From Branchiostoma floridae (Eukaryota; Chordata; Leptocardii; Amphioxiformes; Branchiostomatidae), in assembly GCF_000003815.2 (NCBI RefSeq), contig NC_049980.1, positions 17,038,295-17,102,294 on the forward strand: a DNA stretch of 64,000 bases. The letters are read 5' to 3'. A program made the translations under genes and the position numbers. Of the stretch, positions 1 through 11,900 are shown piece after piece; positions within the stretch are counted from its first letter, which is position 1, and each line of letters begins with the position of its first letter. The notes below the pieces were generated by a model, which was not told the origin of the DNA, searched no databases, and saw only the letters and a list, made by a program, of their open reading frames with translations.

Positions 1-2868
1 CTGGGACTTTGGGCCCGGACAAAGTCTGCGGTCCCATGGCCCAAACAGCAAGTCTCCAAGTACACACTGTCGTATATCCATCAAGATCTAGATTATGGAC
101 ATCCCTAGAAAAGTTTAACAGCTTTCCCAAAGAATTGGATTGTCGCTAGCCGAAGAGATTACAAATCAATTACACTAAAACCTGGTTTTGATAGAACCTT
201 TTACTTTAAATGCAGTACGGATACTCGTCTTACTTCTCTGGCTGGGTCATAATCGCGGCGATTCCAGCCACAGGTCCATCTACTAGCACATGTAGGACGG
301 ATAAAGCCTGCCATGCCTTACTGTCCACCTGTCTGTTTGTGTTATGTCAGACTTGTCGACAATCTGACATAGCCACATAATGGCGATGCGATATTATTTC
401 AAGTCCAGAAATTTATCATGTGAAGTCCAGAGTATGATTAATGAAAGTCTATGATGTGGTACATGGTAGATGTGATACACCCTGCAGTTGCTATGTTAGG
501 AGGGTCATTCTTTGCCAATGGAGAGCCATTTAACATGCAGATCTTTGTCATAATTCCATATGGGATGTTGAGAACCTTGGTAACCCTTAGAGTGGATGAA
601 TGGCTCACAGGTGAAAGGAAATCAAAAGGGAATGAAAGGGCAGCGAAAGTGGCTGGCCTAATGGCCCACGGGAGTTTAAGCCTTGGATTTAGGCACTCGG
701 ACAAAACAACTCACCGGTACTACCCAAGAATGTTGATTTGATAGGTTTATTTCTTTATTTTTTTATTTCTTGGTGTGTTCAGGAATGAATGTTCCATCAA
801 TAATACGTCTTTGATACCCAAGAAACAATTGCTTTTATCGCTGAAAAATGTTCGTGCTGTCCATGGTACTGAACAGTTTGTAACCGAAATGAAACCATGC
901 TTAGTTTTGCGCAGGCGCGCTGGCAGCAAACAGCGTTGACATTGAAAGCAGTGCCTAATGGATAAACAGACTTCGTGATATGGTATCGTTTGTTTTAGAT
1001 CACGGCCAGCTAAAGTAACTATCCTCTTTGCGGGGGCGAACGCTGTCGAGATCAAAGCTGATGACATTATGGCACCGAGCAAACCGTCCATTATTTGACG
1101 TGGAGTTGGGGCGACATCAGCGCATAAGAACAAAACGTATCCACAGCAGCAGTTTCTACTCTCTGATAAACCCCGGGTGTTGTGTTCGATGATGCTAGGA
1201 TTCGTTTAATCTATATGCTAATACGTGCCCCGTTATGTAAGCCGTGTGTGAGGAGAGATACCTTGCTCGGGGCAAGTTTGACTTTTCGGTGCTGAAAATG
1301 GTAACCTCTCAAATCCCTTCAACCCAACTCGTGCACCCTAATATAGTCTTGACATTTTCCTCTATGTTATATACAAATATTGGAAATGGATGGTTTCCTC
1401 TCAATAGGCATCACAAAGCGCTTTATGGATATCCGGGATAGAACTTGACATTTGCTTTGAAAAAAGTCCCCAAACCTCTGTTAACGCACGCACACCCACT
1501 GACGCCCTTGCTTACCGATCTGAGAAATAGTGCATTGGAAATTAGCGATCGGAATTTACTTCTTACGATTGCTTTTTTATTTGCTGACCATATGGAATAA
1601 CTTGTTGTTGACTGTTCTTACAGAGGCCGAAAGAAGGTTGACTTCTAACACGCAAAGTTACATCCTGTTGTACATTCAAATATATGCTACTGTGACCTTT
1701 GACGCATCTGGCGTCATATGCACCTTTGTTTGGCCGTAGAATGTTCTATTTCTAGTATCCTCCTACGGAAAAGATCATGTTACTTGGAGTTGTAATCGTT
1801 ACAAGTTACGGTATTATAATTAAGCACGGGCGATCCACAGGGCTTATAAATTAGGGCGTCTTCGTGTAACGGAGGAGCATGCACAATTAACGGAAAACAG
1901 CTTAAAATCATTTCATATTTACATATGCTACAATCGGAGAACGCAATTGCTCCCGGTCCAGGTGTCACATTCAAAAGCTAGGAGTGAGCAATCACATGTT
2001 GTATTTAATTACTCCGTGAAGGAGGGGCACATCCTGACGGAGTATTGTACTTAGCTGTGTAATGCTGTACCTCTCCACTGCATACGTCATCATGCAATTT
2101 GGCATACATGTATATGTCGTCTGCCGGCATACCCGTATGCTCAATGGGATACACGTTGCTTTCTTTTAAGACCATATCTCTTTTCATAAGTCATGTAATA
2201 TTTCAAAAATCACCTCTATCTCCATAGAATTGTAAAATAGTCGTTGACTTCCGTGGGTTTAAGTCGATTGAGTTTTCTACAAGAAGACGTTGGGTTTGTT
2301 TGGGTAATTGGCACAACGCAATTAACAGCTGTTGTCAGACGAGACGAAACAGATATCTAAATACTAGGCTTAGCTTCGACTTCCTACACTGCATTTGTTA
2401 CGGCCTAGTGTTATGATGATCAACATGGAAATAAATAGAAATAGCAATTAGATACAAATCACAATCAGCAATGAATAGAAATGAAATTCAGGAGCTAGTT
2501 TGCAAAATTATCGAGGAAATTTTATAAACCATCTACATTCAATAATAACACTCTCAAACATGTGGCATGTGTAAGTGAAATAGAGAGGAATATCGATAGA
2601 TACTGACTATGCAAATGTTGACTCAATGACTCAATTTGCATATTTGATAAGAAAATGATATTATTCCGTAGTGGTAAGTGTTAGTGGTATTCTGACATTT
2701 GTCATTGGTATTTAACACCTTAGGCTTAGCCACATCGCCAACATCATAATTACTTCACAGAGGATTGTGACTTATGGATTCTTGTTTTCTTTGTCATTTC
2801 ATCAGATTATTTCTTGTCAACTTCCATTCACATATAATTGAGTGTGTTTCACAGCTAGTGCCAAAGCG
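1..2868. other. No gene recognised
   Basis: AT-rich non-coding sequence. Open frames are short, overlap on both strands and lack splice context or recognisable motifs. No repeats of note are seen. Confidence 0.5.
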
Positions 2869-3036
2869 TTAATCCACAGATCTGCTGGGTTTGGTGTAAT
2901 ACTGATCCTGGTCGGGCTGGGGCAGGACAGGGACGGTGCGAGTGTCGTGGGGCGGGGCTGGCGGGAGGATGACCTGGTAGCCGGGCCTGCTGCCGCCAGG
3001 GGGCGTCATGCCGCTGCACCGAGCCGTGTCCTGTTC
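2869..3036 (-). CDS. Possible terminal exon of an unidentified gene
   Basis: This is a GC-rich island in AT-rich sequence. On the minus strand it gives 55 codons and a stop after the acceptor AAACTACAG: EQDTARCSGMTPPGGSRPGY, then QVILPPAPPHDTRTVPVLPQ, then PDQDQYYTKPSRSVD. The Pro/Gln/Tyr-rich composition suggests a cytoplasmic tail or disordered C-terminus. No family is recognised. The plus strand and one other minus frame are also open, so the call rests on composition and the splice acceptor only. Confidence 0.35.
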   Translation of the reverse strand, partial: EQDTARCSGMTPPGGSRPGYQVILPPAPPHDTRTVPVLPQPDQDQYYTKPSRSVD

Positions 3037-3900
3037 CTGTAGTTTCTGATGACTACTTCTGACACAGATGAAAAGAGTGAATTCGATGTCAAAACTTTAA
3101 TCACGGTATATGTTGAGTCTAATTTCATAACGAACAAAACAAGATGTCTTGCTGACGTCAGAATTCACCATTAAGGAAAAGAACAACGTATGACATGTTT
3201 CTCTAGCATAACGTTACAACTTTGGATTGTGGCTAGTAGATCTTCATCACATTGACGTACAAAAACAGCTGGTCTCAATTGGCGGGCAGTGATAGAAAAT
3301 GTACAATAGATAAACAAGATGCAACCGTTAATGTTCCATACATACATAACGTTACATACACGGCATAAGGAAATATCGCTGTTGATGAACAAGACAGCCT
3401 AACCTTTTGCGGAACATTTCAAGCACTGCACATGAGCAGCACCGGGGTTCTTCCTCTCGCATAGTCACGGTCGGGTGACTCTACTCTGGAACCTGTCCTA
3501 CTACACAGGTATACCCCGTCCCTGTAGCACAACAGGACAGGGATTGTGACGATAACAGGAGTAATACAAACGTCGATGCGCATTCCCAACAAGGCCAGGC
3601 AAACAGTTGCACGATAGATCTAGATATAATTCCAATATCTACTTTTGTTCAATAACAATGGATGGTGTGCATAACCATATACCCTCATCATCGGAGCTAA
3701 TAACTAGCAGTGTTTTACCGTTGTAGTCGGGTGTATCCTTACTAACGTTTCTGGTGCAACAGTACGTGCGAGTTGCTGATCTCAAGCTACGAAAAAGAGA
3801 GCTAATTTGATTTTACAGACGTGTGTAGATATGGACACTACTAGATAAGTATATTTGCTCGAACCCAGTATGTACAATAGTCGAATAAGAAGCAACAGTG

Positions 3901-4056
3901 AGACATACCGTTTACTGCAGAGTACTTGATCACGACGGAAACATTGTCTCCTCCAGCCTTGCTCCAACTCACAGTGTCAGTAACCGCAAAGTTGGAGGCT
4001 GCTTCCGTTTTATGAGATTGGGAAGCAACAGATGCGATGGTCGTTACTGTTCTCAC
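3901..4056 (-). CDS. Possible internal exon, unidentified
   Basis: The minus strand gives TEAASNFAVTDTVSWSKAGG then DNVSVVIKYSAVN before a GTATGT donor. The alternating hydrophobic pattern looks like beta strands of an extracellular domain. It could belong to the same gene as the exon at 2869-3036, with about 0.9 kb between them, but no connecting exon is clear. The upper boundary is approximate. Confidence 0.22.
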
Positions 4057-5832
4057 AAACCGGGACAGTATAATATCGGCGACGAGGCTGTGTCTGGGGA
4101 GTTAAGATCGCTTTACGGAGCAATGTTGACCCAGTTCTAGCAAGGCCTTGGTATTAGTATACTGTATAACGTTAATGATAAGAGTGTAAAACGGAACCAT
4201 TTGTCATGATTGTATTGCAAGAGATGAGCAAATAGATCTAGTACTTTTGAGATAGTTTTTGTTGTTCTGACGAAAACCTCATTTTTTCACACAGTCGACA
4301 TTTTGTTCACTACAATCATAGGTATTCAACATGAATATTGCAAAGACTATTGGAAAATGATGACACCTGTCTCAAAGTTTTATCTCAACGAGTGGCACAC
4401 TTGCTCTTAGCATGTGAATGCACGGGCTATTTCTTTAGTATCAGCCGAAACTGTCTCCACAAGAGCTCATAAACCCATTCAGGGCCCCAAAGTGCCTTGT
4501 ACAGACAACATGTTTACATAGAAAGTGGGTCACTACAGGACGTATGCAAATTAGTTAAGTAACATCATGCATACTTATCTAGAACGCCTATTCTGTATTC
4601 AACAAGTACCAATGACGACAGCTGATAAGTAGAACGGTCTTTATTGGGTGTTAAGGGAGTATTTGCATCATGAGTCTTTTAACTGACAAACGTCTTTCTT
4701 TACTTAAGATAAGAGTTATATTAGATATTGCTAAGACAAACAAAAGCACTTGACCTAAATCTGTCAAACAGAGAGTACGGCATGGGTGGTGCCTAGGTGG
4801 TGCCAGTGGAATGTTTGTAACCTTTGTCGAATTCTCACAGCCCCAAAACTCCTTCCTTTCCATGTCATCAAACTCTACGGGCTCATTCACAACGTCCTGC
4901 TATAGTCTCAAATACAACTGAGTATCATCTCTCATCCTCTACGAGTGCAAAATGCAAAGGTAGTCCAATAGCCTTTTTTAATCCATCGGGGCATTGGGAT
5001 GTTTTATGTATCTACTGTGTCTAATATCCACATTACAATACATTATAAGGTGAAAATTCCTAATGGCAATTTACTCGTAAATTGTATGACAACTTAAAAA
5101 TCTAGTTACATTAGCACAAAAGCACCAGACTGGACCCTTCTTTCCTACTATTTTCCGCCCCACTTCCTCCTTCCTGTCCCTGTCCTACATGTTAATGCTG
5201 ATGACCCCCAGGCTTCATCACAACTCTCCCATGTCAACCATAGCAGACATCAAGCCAACCAAAGCACTCCTGCTTTCAGACTAAAACATGCAGATTAGTA
5301 GGTAGCATGCAGCATACATACTGTACCTTAGGCTGTCTGGCAACTACATACAAGATTACACTGCATTCTGTTGTACCTTTTTTATGTAGCTTAAATTACA
5401 GACAGAACAAAGTAACCTTGCTTCAGAACATTATGCCTTTAATTTATTTCAAACTACCAACATTATAAAAAAAACTCATGAACCAAGCATTATACATATA
5501 TACAATAACAGTACTTTGCATCATTCAAGATAAAGACTTTTTTATTTGATACCATTACATTCACAAATATGGTACAAACATTAGGCCATCACAGTGCCCC
5601 CTGAAACGCAAATGCGTAAGCAAACATTATTTACAAACCTTTACAGCTCTGGCAACAAAATGGTTGCTCAATGGAAGAGTCCTTATTTGTAGAGCATTCA
5701 TAAACAACACAGCAAAAATCAGTGGGCACATACCAGTGTAAAGATTATCCCAGTTGCAATACGCTTATGATAAGTATAATCTAATCCTGTACATGTATTA
5801 TTAGATGTAATCAGCTGCTGTGTCATAAAAGT
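4057..5832. other. Intergenic sequence and 3' flank of the WDR93-like gene
   Basis: Nothing recognisable as coding. The stretch nearest 5833 is probably the 3' untranslated region of the WDR93-like gene. Confidence 0.5.
5541..5546 (-). promoter_or_regulatory. Candidate poly(A) signal for the WDR93-like gene
   Basis: AATAAA on the minus strand about 290 bases past the stop codon. The sequence is AT-rich, so a chance match is possible. Confidence 0.35.
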
Positions 5833-5998
5833 TCATGATCGTGATGCGAAGGCCACCTTCACCCTCTGCCTAGTCTGCCCTGCATCGCGGAACCTCTGCA
5901 CGACATCGATCTCTGCCCGCAGGTCGTTCCAGCGCTCCTGCATCCTCGCAATGCGGTCCTTCTGTCGGGATAAACGGTCTCGCAACAGGGCATCACAT
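5833..5998 (-). CDS. WDR93: WDR93-like exon 15 (C-terminus)
   Basis: Reads [20 protein letters not shown] then [20 protein letters not shown] and [14 protein letters not shown], with a TGA stop at 5835-5833. It is a charged, heptad-like helix typical of an extended C-terminal tail. The acceptor is TCCTCCAG. Confidence 0.78.
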
Positions 5999-8900
5999 CT
6001 GGAGGAAAGGGACAAGAAAATACTGAAGCTTGTCAAAAAAGACAACAAGGTCCTCTACATTATCACCAATAATGAAACACTTCAAAATGCTGCTAGCCAA
6101 GATATTACAAAATTGACAGTTTCTCCAGTATCAAAAACCATATCACTGTTGTCAGTGGCCTTGAGACAAACAAACCTACAGAATGATTTCATTATCGTCT
6201 AATGACTGAAATGCTGCATGTCATTCCTTAATAAGATGCACGTAACCTGCATGTACCTAGGAACAGGTAAGATACTAGCATTACCTTTTATTGACAGGGA
6301 CATGTGTGATGAAAGGGCGGGGCTCTGACTGTCTCCTCCAATAGCTGTCGAGCGTGGGGAAGGAGCGGAGCTGGTACACGAACATGGAGCTGCTGCCACT
6401 CCCAGGGACGTACTCCTCACCTGCATCCAGCAGGGAACCTGGCACAAACATGGACAGGAGAAATGAATATCAGTATCCTCTGGTCTAAAATGCTTTGTGA
6501 AATTTTCTTATTGGTCAATTAGATAACTCAGTCTCAACATTGTTGTAGCATTTTGTAAAAATATGTATGAGCGTGTCATCTATCTATAATCTCAAGAATG
6601 GCTTCAAATGGGAGGGATGTAAAAATTATTTTCATAAATTCATATATTCCCCAAACCCCACATATAATACACAATATATTAAGAATGGTAAAAATTCACT
6701 GCCAACCATAGGCTTGCTCTTCTATACAAGCAATTACATGCAGGACAGTGAGCTATTGCATGAAAATTTAAGTCCACAAGTCACCTTTGGCATAGAACAT
6801 CTGCCCGTCTGCCCCAAATGTACAGCATGGCTCCCAGGGGGAGGACAGGTAGTGGGTGGAAGGGAGGCCGATCTCACACAACACGTGGTTCTTCAGTACA
6901 TCGTACATCAGCATCTGCCCATTCCTACGAACACACAGCACCTACAGACAACACATGCGTTCCCAAGATTGTCTTAAGTTAATGCTTGAGAAAGAAATGG
7001 TGTCTCATAAAACAGGAACTGCAACTGTCAAGACTCAAGTAGTTTAATTCTTTCTCCATCTATAGCCCAGATTTTCTGTTCCTATCACAAAGACAGACAA
7101 GAGCAATTAATGGGGCTTTGATCAACCCTTTCTTTGTTCCATGCTATATAATTTGGATATAATCTGTATGTTACCAGCTATGAAACCTGAATGAATAATT
7201 CCTCACCACCTGTGGGATGGCAGGGATAACCTGTACTGTGGTGAACCTTTCCGTGTCAGTGCTGGAGCTGCAGGGGAACAGAACGAGAAGTCAACGTGTG
7301 GAATGACCACATTTTTAGTATCTGAGCAGTTAACAACTCATTGGCACCCTTTATGTGCTGAAGGTATAAAACTGACTATAGGACAAGTGTGCAGAATTTT
7401 CCCCACCTGTCTAGTATAGTGACAGGTTCCATGTCTTCCTCCCCATGCCCACACCTGACCACAAACAGCGCTCCATCACTGCAGCCTGCCATGACCGCTG
7501 CTGAGGTAGGTGTGTCGTAAGGAGGGTGGGAGGGGGGCTTGTTGGGCAGCACGGCTGGGTTCAGGAAGCTCAGGTAGGTCACGCTGGCCTGGGTCTTCAG
7601 TTTCTTCACACACCTCTGCAAACCTGTAGTCATATGTACAGTAATAAATACTCAGTTGTTAGGACAAAATCAGAGATGGCAGACTTCACACCCTGCAAAA
7701 ACACACACACAGTCAGGCACACAAACAAAGTTACATTCTTCACCCCAAGAGAGTGAAGGGCTGTTATGGGTGTGTCGGCATGTGTTTCTATAGGGAGCGA
7801 CATCTGCCATCTCTCATTTCATCTGGTTATTGATCCAGCTTCCATAGAAGACTGGCCTCTAAAATTATAGTCCACCCATTGCAATTTGGAACCCTGATTT
7901 GCACACACTTCCGATGGAAAGTTGTAACTGACACATTTATACTTATCATTTTTATAAATTCATATACAGTTGTAGTCAAAATTACTGACCTAGATATTTG
8001 TCCCAAACTGTGAGGGAGCCGTCCACCAGTCCCAAAGCCACCAGGGATGTGTCTGAGCTGACAGCACTGGCCGTGATGGTGCAGGTGTTGGGCCATACCA
8101 GGTCTGGCTTGTGCTCAATGTCTACAAATAACATCAACATGAGGTGTCTTTTAGGTCAAATGCCACTTGATAAAAATACGCATGCACAGTAATCATACAC
8201 ATGTAGGAGGAAATGTAAGATTTCATCAAAGTACTGTGTATAGTCCTTGGCAGTTCCCAAATCTTTACAGATTTTAGGCTAATGTTTATCATACTTAATA
8301 CTTGAGTCTCATGTGTTGGCTGCTTTTTATCTATATGCTTAACTTATGTGCAAAAATGTTCTGTGAGATCCAAGAGAATTTAAGGTTTGATATTAGAAAA
8401 ATTGTTTTGCTACTTGAGAATAGGCTAGGGTACAGAATATTCAATACAACCTGTGATTAAAAAAATCTGCCAAGCAACAACTATTGCAGTTATACACAGG
8501 TGCATGCACATGTGAGGACTACTGCACATAGTTGAAGCAGGTGATAAGGTGTTTTTTCCAGCTGTAGCTGATGCATAGGTGCATGTGCATGCACACAACT
8601 ACAGTACAACAACCAAACGCACATGATACTATCTTCTTGGTTTCCTCTCCCCCAACAAATGTGACCACTTTACCCTTTTGAGTCACCTGCTGCCTGTTTT
8701 CCCCTCCAGGGTCTGGAACTTTACATTTATCAATGTTATGTATATATTGTGCTATTAATCCACTTGCATTAAGGCATCGGAAAAAATGCTGTGTTCCTGA
8801 CTACCCAACCAATCCTAGCAAACACACCTGCCAACACTTACCCTTTTTGGGGAGGCTGGCGGGGGCATGTAAATATTCAATCTAATATCTGAGTGATGAA

Positions 8901-11900
8901 AATGATGTAGAATCATTTTGCAACATGATTTAATGTTTCTGTTGCATAAGAATGAGTGATACAAACACACCCATCAATCTAGGCATCTAGTTGACACCCT
9001 GTAATGTTAACCCCAATTTCTGCAGTACTGTAGTCAGAACACATCATTATTTTCCTAGATCCAATCAAACAATGTTTGGAGAACAGCATGTACAACAGGA
9101 GATAAATTAAAAATCAAAATAATTCCCTTTTAGATGAAAATGAGAAAAAGAAAGAAATCAAAAACAAGGTTGTACACAATGTTGTACACAGAACAAGAAT
9201 GATGACAAATCTCAGCTGGTACACTTTACCTTTGCCAGTCTTGAGGAGTGAGTAGAGAGCCAGGTTGTTGGAGCCGCTCCAGCGGACACACAGGGAGTTG
9301 ACCTGTCCAGCCTGAGCCAGGTTATCCAGGCCTGCAGGCAGCATCTGTCCTCCTAGCAGGAAGTGGAAGGTTGGAGTCCTGTGGGAACAATAATGCCATC
9401 AATCCAGTCTGTTTACAGTAGCCAATCATACGTGGATGTCACCTGCAAAATAAACATCATCCATGCCTTGGTGAAGGTGAGGTAAGAGGTTTTGTCTGTT
9501 GTGATGTTTATTTGGTATACTACATTATCAATGTATGGAGCCTTGTTTAGTGCTGATCTCAATCTTGGTTTTTGATAAGCTCCATACAGACATACGATGG
9601 AGCATCTGCTCACCTACTGACATCCTCCTCCTCCTGCGGCAAATGGCGCACCTGTTGTTCGTGCACGACGTTGAAGACGGTCTTCCTCTGGTTCAGATGT
9701 TCCGCCAGCAGCACGTGGTTACCTCCCGTACCGATCACGTCACCCATGTCCACAGCCTTGTACGCGTCGTACGCACTCTTAGCACTGCTGCCTGTGTTAT
9801 GTACATGTAACATCTTTAATACTCCTACACTCGCCATGCTTCCTTACTTTCATCAATTATTTGGTCCTTTATAAGGGCCTTAATCAACATCTTAATCCTC
9901 CAAAAGGTGTCTCCTAACGTTGCCTTTGGTTTTTAAAACACATAAGAGCATTGCAGTTATTTTACCATTCTCTGCTTTATTTAGTAATTATTACATACTG
10001 GTAATACTGGGGTTCATCTGAGTTAACAGTACACACCTGTCAGTTCAGGTGAGTTAACAGTACACACCTGTCAGTTCAGGTGAGTTAGCAGTACACACCA
10101 GTGTGTTCAGGTGAGTGAACCTGTGTGTTCAGGTGAGTTAACAGTACACACCTGTCAGTTCAGGTGAGTGACCAGTATCCACCAGTGAGTGCAGGTGAGT
10201 TAACAGTACACACCTGTGAGTTCAGGTGAGTTAACAGTACACACCTGTCAGTTCAGGTGAGTTAACAGTACACACCTGTGAGTTCAGGTGAGTTAACAGT
10301 ACACACCTGTCAGTTTGGGTGAGTTAACAGTACACACCTGTGAGTTCAGGTGAGTTAACAGTACACACCTGTCAGTTCGGTAGGTGGGCGTACTCTGAGA
10401 ACCATCTGGGTTGGAGAGAACTTGATGTCGGGCCCTGCCAGCATGCTGCCCTGCCCTACGGACGGGGTCTGCCTGGGTACCTCGGAGGTGGGGGTTCCTG
10501 CACCACTCTTCCTGCCCTCCTCCCCCTCGGTAACCTGCCCTTCAGATGTCTCAGGGGCTGCTTCTCCGTATGTGGACTGGTCCTGCAAGGGGAGAAACAT
10601 TGCAGCTAATGGTAAGTTTCAGGTATAACACATACAATGTATTAAGTGTGGAAAATGAGGGAAGAAATATCCTATTTTGGCCTGAACAATGAAATAAATG
10701 TTTCTCCAGAAACCATTTGGCTGAGAAGAAACAAACCCAAAGGCTATACAGTGCAAGTGATCATCTCTATATAAGGATCACCTGACCAAGGTGACCAACA
10801 TTTTGTGGTCCCTTGAATAGTTTTTCCTATTGACATCAAGAATCCTATCAAGAATCCTGTCTATAGTGAATACTTATCCACATAAATCCGGTATAAATGG
10901 TCCCCTGGGTGGCCTTCTTGGGCAGTTTTGACTGTGCACTAGTAAGAGACTGAGGAGTTGTGATTACCAGAGAAGCAGCATAAGCAGCCTTGAGTGCCTG
11001 TGCCTGAGCCTGCTCCAACTCTCTCAGCCAGCTGTCCCTCGGCAGACGGTGAACCTCCAACCACACATCTTTCTCCTTGTCTGGAAAACACAGGACAACT
11101 TTTACATGTCTGCATTATTTGAAATGCATTTTCTTCTACAGTAGTTCTACTATGTGATGAGGAGAGGGGGGGGGGCTGGTGTCTAAAGTTCACTGTTGAA
11201 ACAAAGGTATGGTCCAATTACAAAACACAATTTCAGTGTTATCATTTCACAGTAAGAGTTCATGGGGAAATGTTATCAGTATCAGTGCTCATCTAACATC
11301 CATACAAAAAACTCACTCTCAAGGGCAACTCCCACGTAGTCTCCTTCAGTTGACAGCTCACTCTTCACTGTAATAGTGCCCTCCTACAGGAAACAGAACA
11401 ACAAGGTTCAGACTACATGGACTATAGCTGTGTGTTTATTAATACAGTCTAACTTGGTTGGGCAATCTTTCACAGGCAACCACCTCCAGTCACAAGCCAC
11501 ATTAGGCCCATCTATTTTTACAGTAACATAGTTAACCCACCCTGTCATGAACAACCACCTGTCTTCAGCAACCATTTTTCCTCAGTTTCTTTGACTGGCT
11601 GTTGAATTCAGGTTTGACTGCAAATGACTAGATGCAAATTGCAAATATGTAACTGTCTACAATACCATGCCTTTACCAAACCTCAAAAAGAGATAAAACA
11701 GGGACAAACCTGCTCGTTGAGCTGCTTGATGAAGTAGAACCTCTCGTTAGAGAACAGCAGCAGACGGGAGGCACCTGTGAGTTGGTAAAACAAGTATTAG
11801 TAGCACATAGTGTATGGCACACTGTTGTAAAAAACATAATATATAATGCTCTGCAGAACAAAATGCTCATTATAAGTGAGGTACATGGATTCATTAATAG

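Noticed and set aside
451..1133. Overlapping 96- and 128-codon frames
   Set aside because: They oppose each other on both strands, have no domain or splice support, and show no codon bias.
10340..10628. Plus-strand open frames over WDR93 exon 7
   Set aside because: Shadows of the minus-strand exon, which has correct splice sites and phase.
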